Notes under the pieces: generated by a model
Seen by the model: the letters and a program-made list of their open reading frames with translations, nothing else
What the model was told of the DNA's origin: nothing
Database searches by the model: none
Source: Hygrophila difformis
Lineage: Eukaryota > Streptophyta > Magnoliopsida > Lamiales > Acanthaceae
Reading direction: 5' to 3'
Length of the DNA stretch: 64,000 nt
Assembly (NCBI GenBank): GCA_030278955.1
Contig: JAOANR010000011.1
Coordinates: 33,732,403-33,796,402 of the forward strand
In this document: in pieces, positions 1 to 11,137 of the stretch
Numbering within the stretch: the first letter of the stretch is position 1
Layout: each line of letters starts with the position of its first letter
Position numbers and translations under genes: made by a program

Positions 1-2387
1 GTTGTGTGAAACAACTAGTAAGAGATATAACAGACTAATGTTGGCGGGTATTCCCACACGGATAAACTAGCTCGTGGTCTGTATATTAATTACTAGATGT
101 TATTTTGCATGGTCCGGATAGTGGTCGGCGGAAGCCTTGGCGGTTCATCCATCTGGGATTATAATAGCTGCTCAGCTGATTCCTATCCGGATACAGTTTT
201 ATTTTCTTTATCTTAATTTCAAACATGAATTCAAGTTGTAATATTATTAAATGATGTCGACCAACATTATTTGAGAATTATTACAGCAAGAAAATATGTG
301 GGTTTTTCTTCCATTCACAGACAAAAGGGAGCTGAATGACGGTGGTCACCGTCACTTGGAATTCCTTTCTGTCTAAAAATCATTCCATCTGGAATAATTG
401 GGAACTGGATAGCAGATGTTTGCAGTCCAGATCACCCCAGTTATTTCTGGCACTCTCTTTAGCCATAAATTCTTCTAATCTCTGGCTATTTCATCTCTGT
501 GTATCAACTTCGGTCTAAACCCACTTTATATTTTGGGTTATTTAAATTTTACACTTCTCTATAAATTTATGCATGATATTATTATGTAGATATTGTGGTC
601 AATATTATTTTGGGATCCTTCCCTTGGACATAGAAGTCATGATTTAAATCAGATGTCTCACAATAAATTTCCAACAAAAATTCATTTATAAAATCCGGAT
701 CTAAGTAAGGGATAAATTCCACAGTTATGACTAATTCATATCCGACTCGGGGTTGATTTTGGGAAATTTGAAGCAGAGTCAGCGATTAGGTCTCACCTAG
801 ACTGAAAGGGTCTGTGTTCTTATTGAGAGTCTAGTACCTGTTTAGGGAATGATTTTCAAATATCTATTATTTTTCCAAAATTGCTATGTGTTGGGAATTT
901 AGTCTTAACTGTTACACCGAGATGGGATCCACTTGGATTCAAATACAGTTTGATAGGTAAATTCTAGAGGAACAATGCGTAGGCCTTGGTTATTTTCTAA
1001 GATAGGGTTGAGTTCCTTTCAACTGCTATTCTCTTCTGCCAAAGCCTATTTTTGAGTCCTGGGTGAGTGCATCCGGAACGAACTAATTTATTAGTTCGTT
1101 TCATTAGTTTGTATCTCATAACCACCCGGAAGGAAGTGAACACTGCGAGCGGTTCACCGAGAGCCGGGAATTCTTGATCCACATCCGGTCATTCTGACTG
1201 GGGGCTTTCTTTTACTACCAGGGTCAGACTTTCAAAAACCTCCGAGTGATAGGATTTTAAATGCTTTCTTTATCGCCTTCTCTTAAATGCTTTCGTTAGA
1301 GGTCACTCGGTTGTATTGAGAGTTGTGTAACTGCTACTAGGACTGATAGTTAAGGGATAGTTCAGGGCTTGATTAGAATCTTTGGGTGTGACATGGGGGA
1401 ATGATAGCGGTACTCGACACTTCAATAAATGATTTGCCAGGTGTTGCTTGTCCACCACAGATGAATAATATGCCTCAGCATGGCCATGTGAGGGCAGTTG
1501 TGAGTCTGTGGTATCTTAGAATTTGTTGCCTTAAGAGCATGTAAACTCTTACTGTAAGTACCTGTCTGTTAAAGGGAACATGGTATAGAGAGCATGAGAG
1601 TTAGCTAACTGAAAGGATTATCCCAAGCTAAGATTTGTGTAACAAAATGGAAGTTTAATTGTGTTTCATCTGAATCTTGTCCAATTTTTATTATTTTCTT
1701 CCTGTCCCTTCTGTCATAATTTAAATCTGCTTTCTTAGAATAATCTTAACCGCTTTCTTAGAATAACTTTATTGCTTTCTTAGATTAAATTTAATTCGCT
1801 TTCTAGAATAGTTTTATCTGCTTTATTTTAATTGTTTTCATAGCTTAGTTTAAATTGTGCCAAGTAGTTGATAAATCAAACACAAACTTGGATCGAGTAA
1901 CCGAGTGGAAAATCTTAGTAAATGACGTGGGCCCTGCTTCCATCACACATCCTCCAGTGAATGATCCGGTACTTACTATAAATACTGCAATTTTTGACTC
2001 CGTGCGCTTTCGGGGGCACAGTTTCTTAACACGAGTAATAAAAACGTGACAACCTATAAATATATCCCTAATCCCAATTCCGCCTTGATAAAGTGATTTC
2101 ATTAAATAATAAATCAAACCGGGATTAATACTTTTCAGAAAATACTCATGTAGTGGGAACTTATCAAAAGTTTCATGGCAAGAATCTTCAAGGCACGAAC
2201 TTGTCAAAGATTTCATGCCGAGGAGGTCCACAACGCCGTTTGAATTCCAAGTTTGTCACATCAGTAATAAAAACTAAAATATATCCTTAAACCCCTTCCC
2301 ACGAACCATAACTCTTTTCATTTAATAAATTTAACCTGTGATATTTTATAAAAATACTCGTGTTAGTGAAATTTGTCAAAAGTTTCA
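1..2387 (+). repeat. 5' LTR of element B (3' portion only)
   Basis: Bases 1-2,387 match 35,568-37,954 with a constant offset of 35,567. I count about 41 mismatches by eye (about 1.7%). The copy ends in ...gtttca and is followed directly by the primer binding site. The upstream 3.3 kb of this LTR lies left of the window. Confidence 0.9.
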
Positions 2388-2405
2388 TGGCACCGTTGCC
2401 GGGGA
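2388..2405 (+). other. Primer binding site of element B (tRNA-Asp type)
   Basis: tggcaccgttgccgggga directly follows the LTR terminal CA. It differs at one base from the PBS of element A (tggcgccgttgccgggga), which is the tRNA-Asp-type PBS known for Athila-lineage elements. Confidence 0.8.
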
Positions 2406-2650
2406 GGATGCAGCGTCGTTTATTAAGAGAACTACACTCCTGATTACTCATAGTTAGTTAGTGTATTTTGGTATATTTATTTCAGAACAGAGAAGTACCC
2501 TCAAATCAATTAAACATTTAGAGTACTAAGACTCTAAATGTAAAGATGTTGATTTGAGGGAAAACCTAACCAATTGGGTATTTTTGCTTGCAGGAATCAT
2601 GGAGCCACAAAAATTGGTGTAAGGAGTTAAATGTGGAAGTATAGCATTGG
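2406..2650 (+). other. Element B 5' internal leader with hairpin and splice-acceptor-like module
   Basis: This non-coding leader contains the recurrent hairpin at 2,514-2,541 (arms ACATTTAGAG / CTCTAAATGT), then GATGTTGAT and a pyrimidine-rich tract ending ttgcttgcag at about 2,594. The same layout recurs at 17,199, 30,244 and elsewhere. The leader is cut at 2,650 by element C, leaving the target duplication attgg (2,646-2,650 and 29,857-29,861). Confidence 0.6.
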
Positions 2651-5117
2651 TGTAACACCCCGGTTTTTGGTCACCCAGGTCGGGATGTCACCGCCACACC
2701 TCCCTAGCAAGACACGGTTTCTCCGAGCTTGCTAAAGAGATGCAAGGCTATGGTTTTTCAGAATTTAAAATATTCAAACAGCCCATTTATATATAATTTA
2801 AAAATAATACATCAAAGTTGCAGCGGAAAATAATATTTACATATATGACTCGCAGCGGAATTTAAATATTGGGCCAACATGGCCTAATCACGGGTTAAAC
2901 AGGCCCGTTCATGCAAGATCTAGTCTAATACAAAAATTCAACTAATATATCATCCCAAGCTTCCCGTGTATGCATATGACGATGCATAATTCTCAACTCT
3001 GGAAGAAAGAGAAAAAGAAAATATGGTTTTGGTCAGCACTACGTGCTGAGTAAGTTAACACATACATAACCATGGGGTTTCAAAGCCATTATTTAATGAT
3101 TAAAGAAAACATGTGCACAACACCACATAATTTAACTTATAATTAGATGGCATAATTTAAAGGATAGAGATTTCATAAGATCGTAAATATAATTTGCAAA
3201 GCAATATAATTATAGGACATAAGTTAAAAGCATAATCCAAAAGGAACAATTTTCGAGTCTCCTAGTTTCATATCTCATGTCTCATGTTTCAAGTTTATGT
3301 TTCAATTGCCATTCGGCAAGCTTTATATTTCAATTGCCTTTCGTCAAGCAATATATTTCAATTGCCTTTCGGTAAGCAAGATATTTCAATTGCCTTTCGG
3401 CAAGCAAGATATTTCAATTGCCTTTCGGCAAGCAGGATATTTCAATTGCCTTTCGGCAAGCATTCTATTTCATTTGCCTTTCGGCAAGCATCGTATTTCA
3501 TGTGTATTTTATTTCGAAGGAATTCCCAATCATTTAAACCTTAAAGGCTAATTTCATGTTTCAACAAGATTTCAAGATTTTGTTTCCGGTAAACCACAGT
3601 TTACTCTAAAATTTGTCTAAAATCAGATTTAATTCCAAAAATTCCAAAATTTCATATCTTATTCGGAAACATCAGGATCTACAACTTTCGTGTTTTAACT
3701 TTTTCAATCCGAGATACCTAAGTAGGTCAAAATCACCAATTTTCGCATAAGAAGAAATCTGTCCGAGTTTAACATGTCACAGTTTAAAGATTTCAAATTC
3801 TACCATATCAATTCAACTCCAAATTTAATGAAATTTGACAGGGATCATCTTAAGACATTTATCAACAACTTTCATGTTTGGCCAAAGATCTAAAACAGCA
3901 TAAATCCTATGTCAAAAACGTGATCAAGATCATTCCTAAGTTCTGTCAAGAATTTCAAGATCTAGAATCAAGCAGTTCGGTTTCAACGGGTTTTCACATA
4001 TCAAATCAACTCCAAAAATTCCCAAATTTTTACAGTAGCTAGGTCTAAGTCTTAGGAACGTTTTTCCTGTTTTAAGTTTTTCCGTTTGAGTTCGTTTTAA
4101 GGTTCGGAAAAATTCACCAAGTCTGTTGCGTCGGTAGAAAAACAAAAGTGGACAGATTTATGGTTCTTGTTGAATCTTTTAGGTTTCGAATGTTTTAAAA
4201 TCTCCCAAAACCATGTAAGGTTAACTTACAGTGTCTATGAACGTCGGGGATGTCTAGTTCGGAGGCGTGGCTTCCAGATCACCGTTTCTCCTCTCCGTTC
4301 GACGGGTTCTACGATCTAGATTCGATACGGGGTGTAGAAAGAGAAGAACCGAAGTTAGAATCCATTTTCGGATTGAAACGTGAAAAGATTTATCGAACTA
4401 GAGCTTACCACAACGTTTGGAGATGCTTGGATTTTCGTCCAAAGCTGCTGCCTCCGTTTGGTGCTTTCCGTCGACTCCGAATTTAGGGTTTCGAACGTAT
4501 AGAAGATTGTAGGGTTTTGTAAACTTGTTTGGGGCTCCCAAGGGGCTTATTTATAGAATTCTAAATCCCTAGGGCGTCCACAACCGACCTAAAAGTCTGG
4601 AGTCAAGAGATGTTCAACCGAAAGTCGAAAAATCCGCGTTCGGGCGAGAGATTTACGCAACAAACGAATCTGTGGGGTGGCGCGGTCGTGGCGCGCTAAA
4701 CCACCTTCACCGCGCGGCCACCGCGCCGACTTCGCCTGGACTTCGGTCCGGGCGGGTCGTGCGATCCGTCGTGCTTTTCCGCCTCTCTTTCGGGTTTCTA
4801 TCCTTTATGCTCCCGAATTCCGATTTCCGGGGTATATTCGGGTTCATACTTTCTCTCTAATTTTATTCTCAGTCTAATTGGATGTTTTGGACTCGAATAC
4901 TCGAGTTCATTAGTGTCGGGTTTTGGTGTACCATTTATCCATCCTTTTATTTAATTAAATTCCTTTAATTCCTTTTTAAGTAAAAATCTCATTTCTCATT
5001 TCCTTATCTTTATTTATTTCTTTTATTTGCTGGATTTGTTTATTTATTTATAGTATTTATTTTATTTATTATTTAATTATTGTTTTATTTTATGTTGGAA
5101 AATTCTCGGGTATTACA
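2651..5117 (-). repeat. 3' LTR of element C (left copy)
   Basis: This 2,467-bp LTR matches 27,417-29,856. The main length difference is one extra copy of a 28-bp minisatellite unit here, with a 1-bp indel near 4,804 in the other direction. It begins TGTAACACCCC and ends CTCGGGTATTACA. There is no coding potential beyond chance ORFs. Confidence 0.92.
3303..3500. repeat. 28-bp minisatellite in element C LTR, 7 copies
   Basis: The unit has core attgcctttcggcaagca preceded by atttca. Successive cores at 3,361, 3,389 and 3,417 give a period of 28 bases. Seven variants are present here and six in the other LTR. Because 28 is not a multiple of 3, the array opens reading frames in several phases; these are not genes. 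Confidence 0.88.
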
Positions 5118-5359
5118 GTCTACCCTCCTTAAGAATCAACTTCGTCCTCGAAGTTGTGTTTCGGCTCTTCTCGTGCCAAAGTCTTTTTGTTGTTTTATTA
5201 TTTTGCGACTGAACTTAGAATTAAAACTTCTAAGCTGCCTACGTACCCTGTGAAGGGATCAAGCCATAACGTAGTTCAAAAGTTTACAAAAATGCACGAA
5301 AAATTAGGGGGTATGACATCCTCTCCCCCTTAAGACTCCAGTTATGTCCCCATAACTGC
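5118..5359 (-). other. Element C 3' non-coding region with polypurine tracts
   Basis: Read on the minus strand, gag is followed by cttaagggggagaggatgtc, a non-coding stretch, and then cttaaggagggtagac directly before the LTR. The second purine tract is the expected polypurine tract. The first also looks like a polypurine tract plus LTR start (see findings). Confidence 0.65.
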
Positions 5360-6256
5360 CTATTCAGCACTCTCGAGAGGTTTCGAGTTTTGGTCTTTAT
5401 TCTGATGGTACTGGTGCCGTTGGTTGTTGCCACCTTGACCGTCTGGGTTTCGTGGTTGCTTAGGTCGAGTAGTCACATCTTCTCTCTTGTCGATGTTCTC
5501 TTTCCGTGTCCGGCAATCACGCAGCTGATGACCATGTCGACCACATCGAAGGCATGCTCCAGGCTGAGGGCATCCTCTCGCATAATGCGGTTTACCACAC
5601 TTCCGACATGGTGACGCATAGTCCCCATGGTTGAAGACTATCCCCTTTTCCTCGCCATTGTCATTTTGATGTTGTCCTTTCGAGTTTCCCTCGAAATGGT
5701 CCTTATTCACCTTGTACTCTCCTTGTGGTCCTTGGTTAGCCTCATCTACCGATTTCCGTTTCAATCCTTGGACTCGTGCAACTGCCACCGCACGATCATA
5801 AACCGTCTGCAGGTTCGTGAATTGTCCTACTGCAAGTATCTCCCGGATACTAAGGTTCAGACCCATCTCGAATTTCTGAGCCTTGTCAGAGTCGGTTGGT
5901 ACTATCCTCGTAGCAAATCGTACCAATTCCTTAAACCGGGTGTAATACTCCTGCACCGTCCGTCCCTCTTGCTTCAGTGATAAAAACTCTTCGTACATTG
6001 CCGCTTTGGTGCTCATGGGGTAGAATCGGTCCCTTAAATCCTCCTTAAGTTTAGTCCACGAATAAGCTTCTTCAGCTTCCTCTAAATTCCTCTGGAGGTT
6101 TTGCCACCACTCATCGGCTTCGCCTCCTAAGTAGTAGGTTGCTACTCGTGTCTTTGCCTCATCAGGACATTTGATAGCATCCAAGAGCTTATCAAATGTA
6201 CGGATCCACCCCTCTAGTTTGGCGGGATCCTCCTGGCCATCATAACGTGGTGGTTG
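5360..6256 (-). CDS. Element C gag, C-terminal part (nucleocapsid)
   Basis: This is the C-terminal three quarters of a Ty3/gypsy Gag, the structural protein that packages element RNA. The capsid-type motif YYLGGEADEWWQNL lies near 6,150, followed by a stretch matching the retrotransposon gag domain (RFYPMSTKAAMYEEFLSL). Two zinc knuckles follow: CRKCGKPHYARGC and the classic CX2CX4HX4C CLRCGRHGHQLRDC. The stop is at 5,360. The reading frame continues without a break across the inserted element A into 26,791-26,537; together they give 1,152 bases, 383 codons plus stop. Gag was therefore open when A inserted. No protease or polymerase follows, so the element depends on enzymes from elsewhere. 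Confidence 0.88.
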   Translation of the reverse strand, partial: QPPRYDGQEDPAKLEGWIRTFDKLLDAIKCPDEAKTRVATYYLGGEADEWWQNLQRNLEEAEEAYSWTKLKEDLRDRFYPMSTKAAMYEEFLSLKQEGRTVQEYYTRFKELVRFATRIVPTDSDKAQKFEMGLNLSIREILAVGQFTNLQTVYDRAVAVARVQGLKRKSVDEANQGPQGEYKVNKDHFEGNSKGQHQNDNGEEKGIVFNHGDYASPCRKCGKPHYARGCPQPGACLRCGRHGHQLRDCRTRKENIDKREDVTTRPKQPRNPDGQGGNNQRHQYHQNKDQNSKPLESAE

Positions 6257-6566
6257 ATAGGTGATAATGGCAAAAAATGACCATTATTTTCAATCCATTA
6301 CCGTGTCTTAAACGGGCATTTGATCGCATTCCGGTCTTACATTAAGTAAGAAAGCAGTCGAATTGGACTAATTTATGCATAATTGTAAAAATAATAAGCT
6401 GGTGTGAAAAAGACATAAATATGTAATTTTATTACGTATTTATGTTAGAAAAATCCAAAAACATGAGAAAAAGAAAAGGAAACAAAAAGATGGGAAAAAG
6501 ATAGAAAAGCCCACAAAAAGAATATTTTCGGCCCATCTGGCCCAATCCAGCAGGCCCAGGAAGACC

Positions 6567-6810
6567 TTTGTCGCGGAAGCCCTTGGCGCGATGCAGTGTT
6601 CCGCGACAAAGGTATGTTCCGCGACCAAGTGGCCCAAATGAAGAGGAGACCTGCCAAGCCCCTTGGCGCGATGACCTTTGTCGCGATGGCATGCTCCGCG
6701 ACAAAGGCATGTTCCGCGACCAAGATGCATTCTTACAGACACAAGACCCAGTCGAGAAGCCTTGCCACATGCAGTGTGTTCCGCGACCAACTTGATGCTC
6801 CGAGACAAAG
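6567..6810. repeat. Palindrome cluster 1 in 5' LTR of A
   Basis: Several half-sites of the TTGTCGCGGAA / TTCCGCGACAA family occur here, some with degenerate arms (ccttggcgcgatg, tccgagacaaag). The same cluster is repeated in the 3' LTR at 22,127-22,370. Confidence 0.8.
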
Positions 6811-7540
6811 CTGTGATGTGTGTGATGTCTTAAGACACAATGGGCTAGAATCAAGGCCCATGGGCTTAGGGTTACACTTCTATAAATATGAGGTGTCTCC
6901 CATGAGCCAGAGGTTGGTTGGAATTTTTGTAGAGTAGAAGTTCTTGAAGGCAAAGCAGTAGGAGTTCTCTCTTAGGTAGTGTAGCTTAGTTTTATTTTTC
7001 ATGTATTATTTAATTTTTGCACTTAGTTTAGCTTAGTTTAGTGTTTTACTGTTCACAGTGTTTAGATAGCCACTTTTACAATATGTTTTGGTTTCTAAAC
7101 TCTTGTTTTAGGGTTTGTAATATCCAAATCATGGGTATCAACAGCACCCCTTCAATAATATGGGAAAACATTCATCATTTGTGTCCCAAATCATGAAATG
7201 GGTCTCACACCCCATGGATTTATGCTTTCTTTTTCATTTTGGGGTCATTTGACCCCCATTTTGTTATTTTTATGTTTACTGTTGGCATATTATGGATAAT
7301 GTTGTGTGGATGTGTGATCAAACCCTAGATTAGGACTCCTGCTTTATTTTAATATTCTGCCCTTCCTTGGTATTTTTGTTTAAGCATGTTCTTCCTTATT
7401 TTGAATGTTTCTTGCTTATTTTTAGCTTAGAATAGCTTTTTGATCTGAAATAGGGTGAGATCACGCTGTTTGCATGCCACTGTTCATTTCTGCTTTTTCT
7501 GACTTTTGTCCTGAACCACCTTGGGCGCCAACCGCCTTCT

Positions 7541-8073
7541 GGCGCGGAACCACGTTCCGCGACAAAATGGCTGTTCCGCGACCAAGGTGTTTCAAGACAC
7601 TTGTCTCCATAATTTAAAACCCTTTGTCGCGGAATACCTTGTTGCGGAGCCACGTTCCGCGACAAAACTGTCCATGCATAGCGACAAAGGAGCCAAACTC
7701 TTGCATTTTGTCTTCATGGCTTTTTGTCGCGGAACCATCTTGTCGCGGAGCCACGTTCCGCGACAAAATCCCATTCCGAGACAGAAAAATTATGCCATGT
7801 TCCTTGATCTTTGAACACTTTGTCGCGGAATACCTTGTCGCGGAACCACGTTCCGCGACAAAATCTCCATGCATAGCGACAAAGGTTCAAATGCTTTAGA
7901 ATTTTCTGAAAACACTTTGTCGCGATGTCACCCTTGTCGCGGAACCACGTTCCGCGACAAAATCTTGCATAGCGACAAAGAGGCGTTATGCTGCCAAAAA
8001 TTCTAAAAACTTGTCGGGATGTCCATGTCGCGGACCTCGGTCCGCGACAAAATTTATGATATCGCGACAAGGG
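7541..8073. repeat. Palindrome array 2 in 5' LTR of A, period about 95-100 bp
   Basis: Five units follow one another, each holding a near-perfect hairpin at 7,639-7,665, 7,739-7,766, 7,835-7,862, 7,934-7,961 and 8,026-8,049. The best copies have a 12-bp stem (TTGTCGCGGAAC and its complement) with a 3-base loop. Each unit also carries outlying half-sites (tttgtcgcggaat upstream, gcgacaaagg downstream). The array ends about 20 bp before ctatttaat, a possible TATA-like element. The 3' LTR copy is at 23,101-23,633. Confidence 0.88.
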
Positions 8074-10976
8074 TTCCTCTCCCTCTATTTAATCTCAAAC
8101 AAACTTCATTCTCTCCCTATTTTATATTGCAACACTCACATCATAGCCCCACGGGTTAGGATGTAACATTCTGGAATTGCAATATAGGGTGTTATGCTGC
8201 CCAAATTTTGATTCTCCATTTGCATTACTTAACTGATTGAACCCTTGACTCATTAATGATTAAAGATTGAGATTAGCAATAATCAAATTTCAATAATCAC
8301 CATGATTAAAGGACCCTTGTTCAATTGCCATTAAAACATTCTTGTATAAACAAAATCTCGATGGCTTAAACAGATAATCTGGACTGTAATTAATTATGGT
8401 AGGAAGGATTATTTAAGACCATTACATGTGGACCCAATCCACAACCTTGCATGAGAAACCAATGTCTCTCATACAAGGGATCTTCTTTTGTTTCTTATTT
8501 ATTTTGTCTTTGTGTGTTGTGTGGAACCATTAGTAAAGAATACATCAGACTAATGTTGGCGGGTACTCCCCCATGGATAACTAGCTCGTATTTTGGGTAT
8601 TAGTTACTAATTGTTATTTTGCATGGTCTGAATGGCTGTCAGTGGAAGCCTTGGCGGTTCGCCCATCCGGGGTTATAATAGCTGCTCGACTGACTACCAT
8701 CCAGATACAGTTTTATTTCTCTTATCTTAATTTCCAAACCCAAATTTCAGTCTGTAGTGGGAGTCAGTTGGCATCAGTCAATGCCAACCGATGATCATTA
8801 TAGAAGGGAAGCATGTAGGTTTTTTATCCGAATTCACAGACAGTGGAGGTCCAACTGGTGTTGACACCACCATTATAGGGTCTAAGCTGTCTAAATTCGC
8901 TCCATCCGAGTAATTGGGAAATTGGACAGTAGATGTTTACAGTCCACCTGATTATTCTGCCATTGCTTTGGTCCCTTGACCACTTCATTCTGTGTTTCAC
9001 CTTCTGTCTAGACCCGCATCTATATTTTGGGTCAATTAATTTTACACTTCCATATATCTTTATGCATGATAATATTATATACTATTGTGGTCTGTATTTA
9101 TTTTGGGATCCTTCCCTTGGACAATAGAAGTCTAGATCTTGAACAGATATTGCTTTATAAACTTCCAACAAAAACCTCTTTATAAAATCCGGATCTGAGT
9201 AAGGGATAAATTCTTCAGTTATGACTAATTCATATTCTGTCGAGGGTTGTATTTTGGGAAATTAAGAAGCAGATTCAGCGATCAGGTCTCGCCTAGACTG
9301 AAAGGGTCTGTGTTTTAACTGAGAGTCTAGTACCTGACAGGGAATGATTTTCAAATCCATTATTTTCCAAAATTGCTGGTTGATGGAAATGTAAGATTAA
9401 GTGCGACACCGAGATGGGGTCCACTTGGATTCAAATACAGTGTAGTAAATAATCTTAGAGGAACATCATCCAGGCCTTGGTTATTTTCCAAGATAGGGTT
9501 GAGTTTTCTTTCAACTGCTATCCTCTTCTGCCAAAGCATACTTTTGAGTCCTGAGTGAGTGCATCCGGAACGAACTAATTTCATTAGTTCGTTTCATTAG
9601 TTTGTATCTCATAATCACCCGGAAGGAAGTGGACACACTAGTGGTTCACTGAGAGCCGGGAATTCTTGATCCATACTCCTTCATTCTGATGGGGAGCTGT
9701 CTTTTACTACCAGGGTCAGATTTTCCAAACCTCCGAGTGATAGTTTTAAATGCTTTCTTTACTGCTTTCTTTTAACCGCTTTCATTAGAGGTCACTCGGT
9801 TGTATTGAGAGTTGTGTAACTGCTACTAGGATTGACAGTTAAGGGATAGTTTAGGGCTTGATTCAAATCTTTGGGTGTGACATGGGAGAATGATAGTGGT
9901 ACTTGGCATTTCAATAAATGATGTGTCGGGTGTTGCTTTTCCACCACAGATGAAGTAACACACCCAGGCCAGGGTAGTTACGAATCTGTGGTATCTTAGA
10001 ATTTGCGGTCTTAAGAACATGTAAACTCATATTGCAAGTACCTGTCTGTTAAAGGGAAAGCCTTATTGAGAGCATGAGAATTAGCTATCTGATAGAATTA
10101 TCCCAAACAAAGATCTGCGTATGAAAATGGAAGTTTAATATTGCTGTATCTCGCTCTTGTCCAATTTTCATTCTTTTCTTCCTGTCCTTTCTGTCTACAT
10201 TGTGACTCAACTTCACGGTTGGCACAATGCACCTTTTCCCTGCTTTCGTAGATAATTTTTATTGCATTCCTAGAATAATTCTTCTCCGCTTTCTAGAACA
10301 GATTTATTTGCTTTGTAGATTAATTTAACTGCTTTCGAGATCTAGTTTAAATTCATGTTAGTAGGTATTAATCATCTTTCAACCCTATTGAGCAATACGA
10401 ATGGAAAATCTAGTAAAACGACGTGGGACCTGCTTCTATCGCACATCCTCCAGTGAACGATCCGGTCTTACTATAAATTACTGCAATTTTTGACTCCGTG
10501 CGCTTTCGGGAGCACAGTTTCTCAACTACGAGCAATAAAAACATGACTACGTATAAACATATCCCTAATCACAACACCGCCATCATAAATTGGTTTCATT
10601 AAATAAAAACTTAAACCAGGACCATGATTTTTTGGAAAATACTCATGTAGTGGGAATCTGTCAAAAGTTTCATGGCAGGAACTCTCATGGCAAGAATTGA
10701 TGAGAAGTATCATGGCATACTTGCCGGGGATCCTCAGTGTGACAGGCTGAAGGTCAACCTATCCCGGCTATGCCATGAGATTTGTCAACATTTCATGACA
10801 GAGAGGACCACAGCGCCATTTGAAGCCAAAGCACCATACTTGAGTAATAAAAAGACTAATAATCTTGATATATCCCTAAACCCTTTCCCGTGAATCATAA
10901 CGCTTTTCATTTAATAAATCTAACCTGGTATAATTTTAGCAAAAGCTCGTGGTGACGAAACTCGTCAAAAGTTTCA

Positions 10977-10994
10977 TGGCGCCGTTGCCGGGGA
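10977..10994 (+). other. Primer binding site of element A (tRNA-Asp type)
   Basis: tggcgccgttgccgggga abuts the LTR end with no gap. This is the tRNA-Asp complementary primer site characteristic of Athila-type elements and primes minus-strand DNA synthesis. Confidence 0.9.
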
Positions 10995-11137
10995 GGATGC
11001 AGCGCCGTTTTATTTAGAGAACTACATTCCTCATTGCTCCTAGAGTAGCTTATACATATAATTATAAATATTCACCTTCAGAACCACTTCTAACCTGGGG
11101 ATTGTGCAGGTACTGTCATTATTGAAGCCGTTGTTCT

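Larger units (their letters stand above)
6262..10976 (+). repeat. 5' LTR of element A
   Basis: It starts TGATAATGG and ends GTTTCA, followed immediately by the PBS. It matches 21,822-26,536 at offset 15,560 without length change. It contains two clusters of palindromes (6,567-6,810 and 7,541-8,073). Its downstream half (about 8,480-10,970) resembles the LTR of element B (1-2,387), showing that the two families are related. Confidence 0.95.

Noticed and set aside
3284..3551. Two overlapping 84-86-codon ORFs
   Set aside because: By-products of the 28-bp minisatellite, read in several frames.
6432..8070. Overlapping ORFs of 60-173 codons on both strands through the palindrome clusters
   Set aside because: They arise from the repeats (recurring SRN/VPRQ/CRGT translations in several frames) and are duplicated in the other LTR. 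No protein domain is seen.
7541..8073. CRISPR-like array of palindromic repeats with spacers
   Set aside because: Eukaryotic retrotransposon LTR. The repeats vary and the spacers are themselves related to each other; no cas genes are present.
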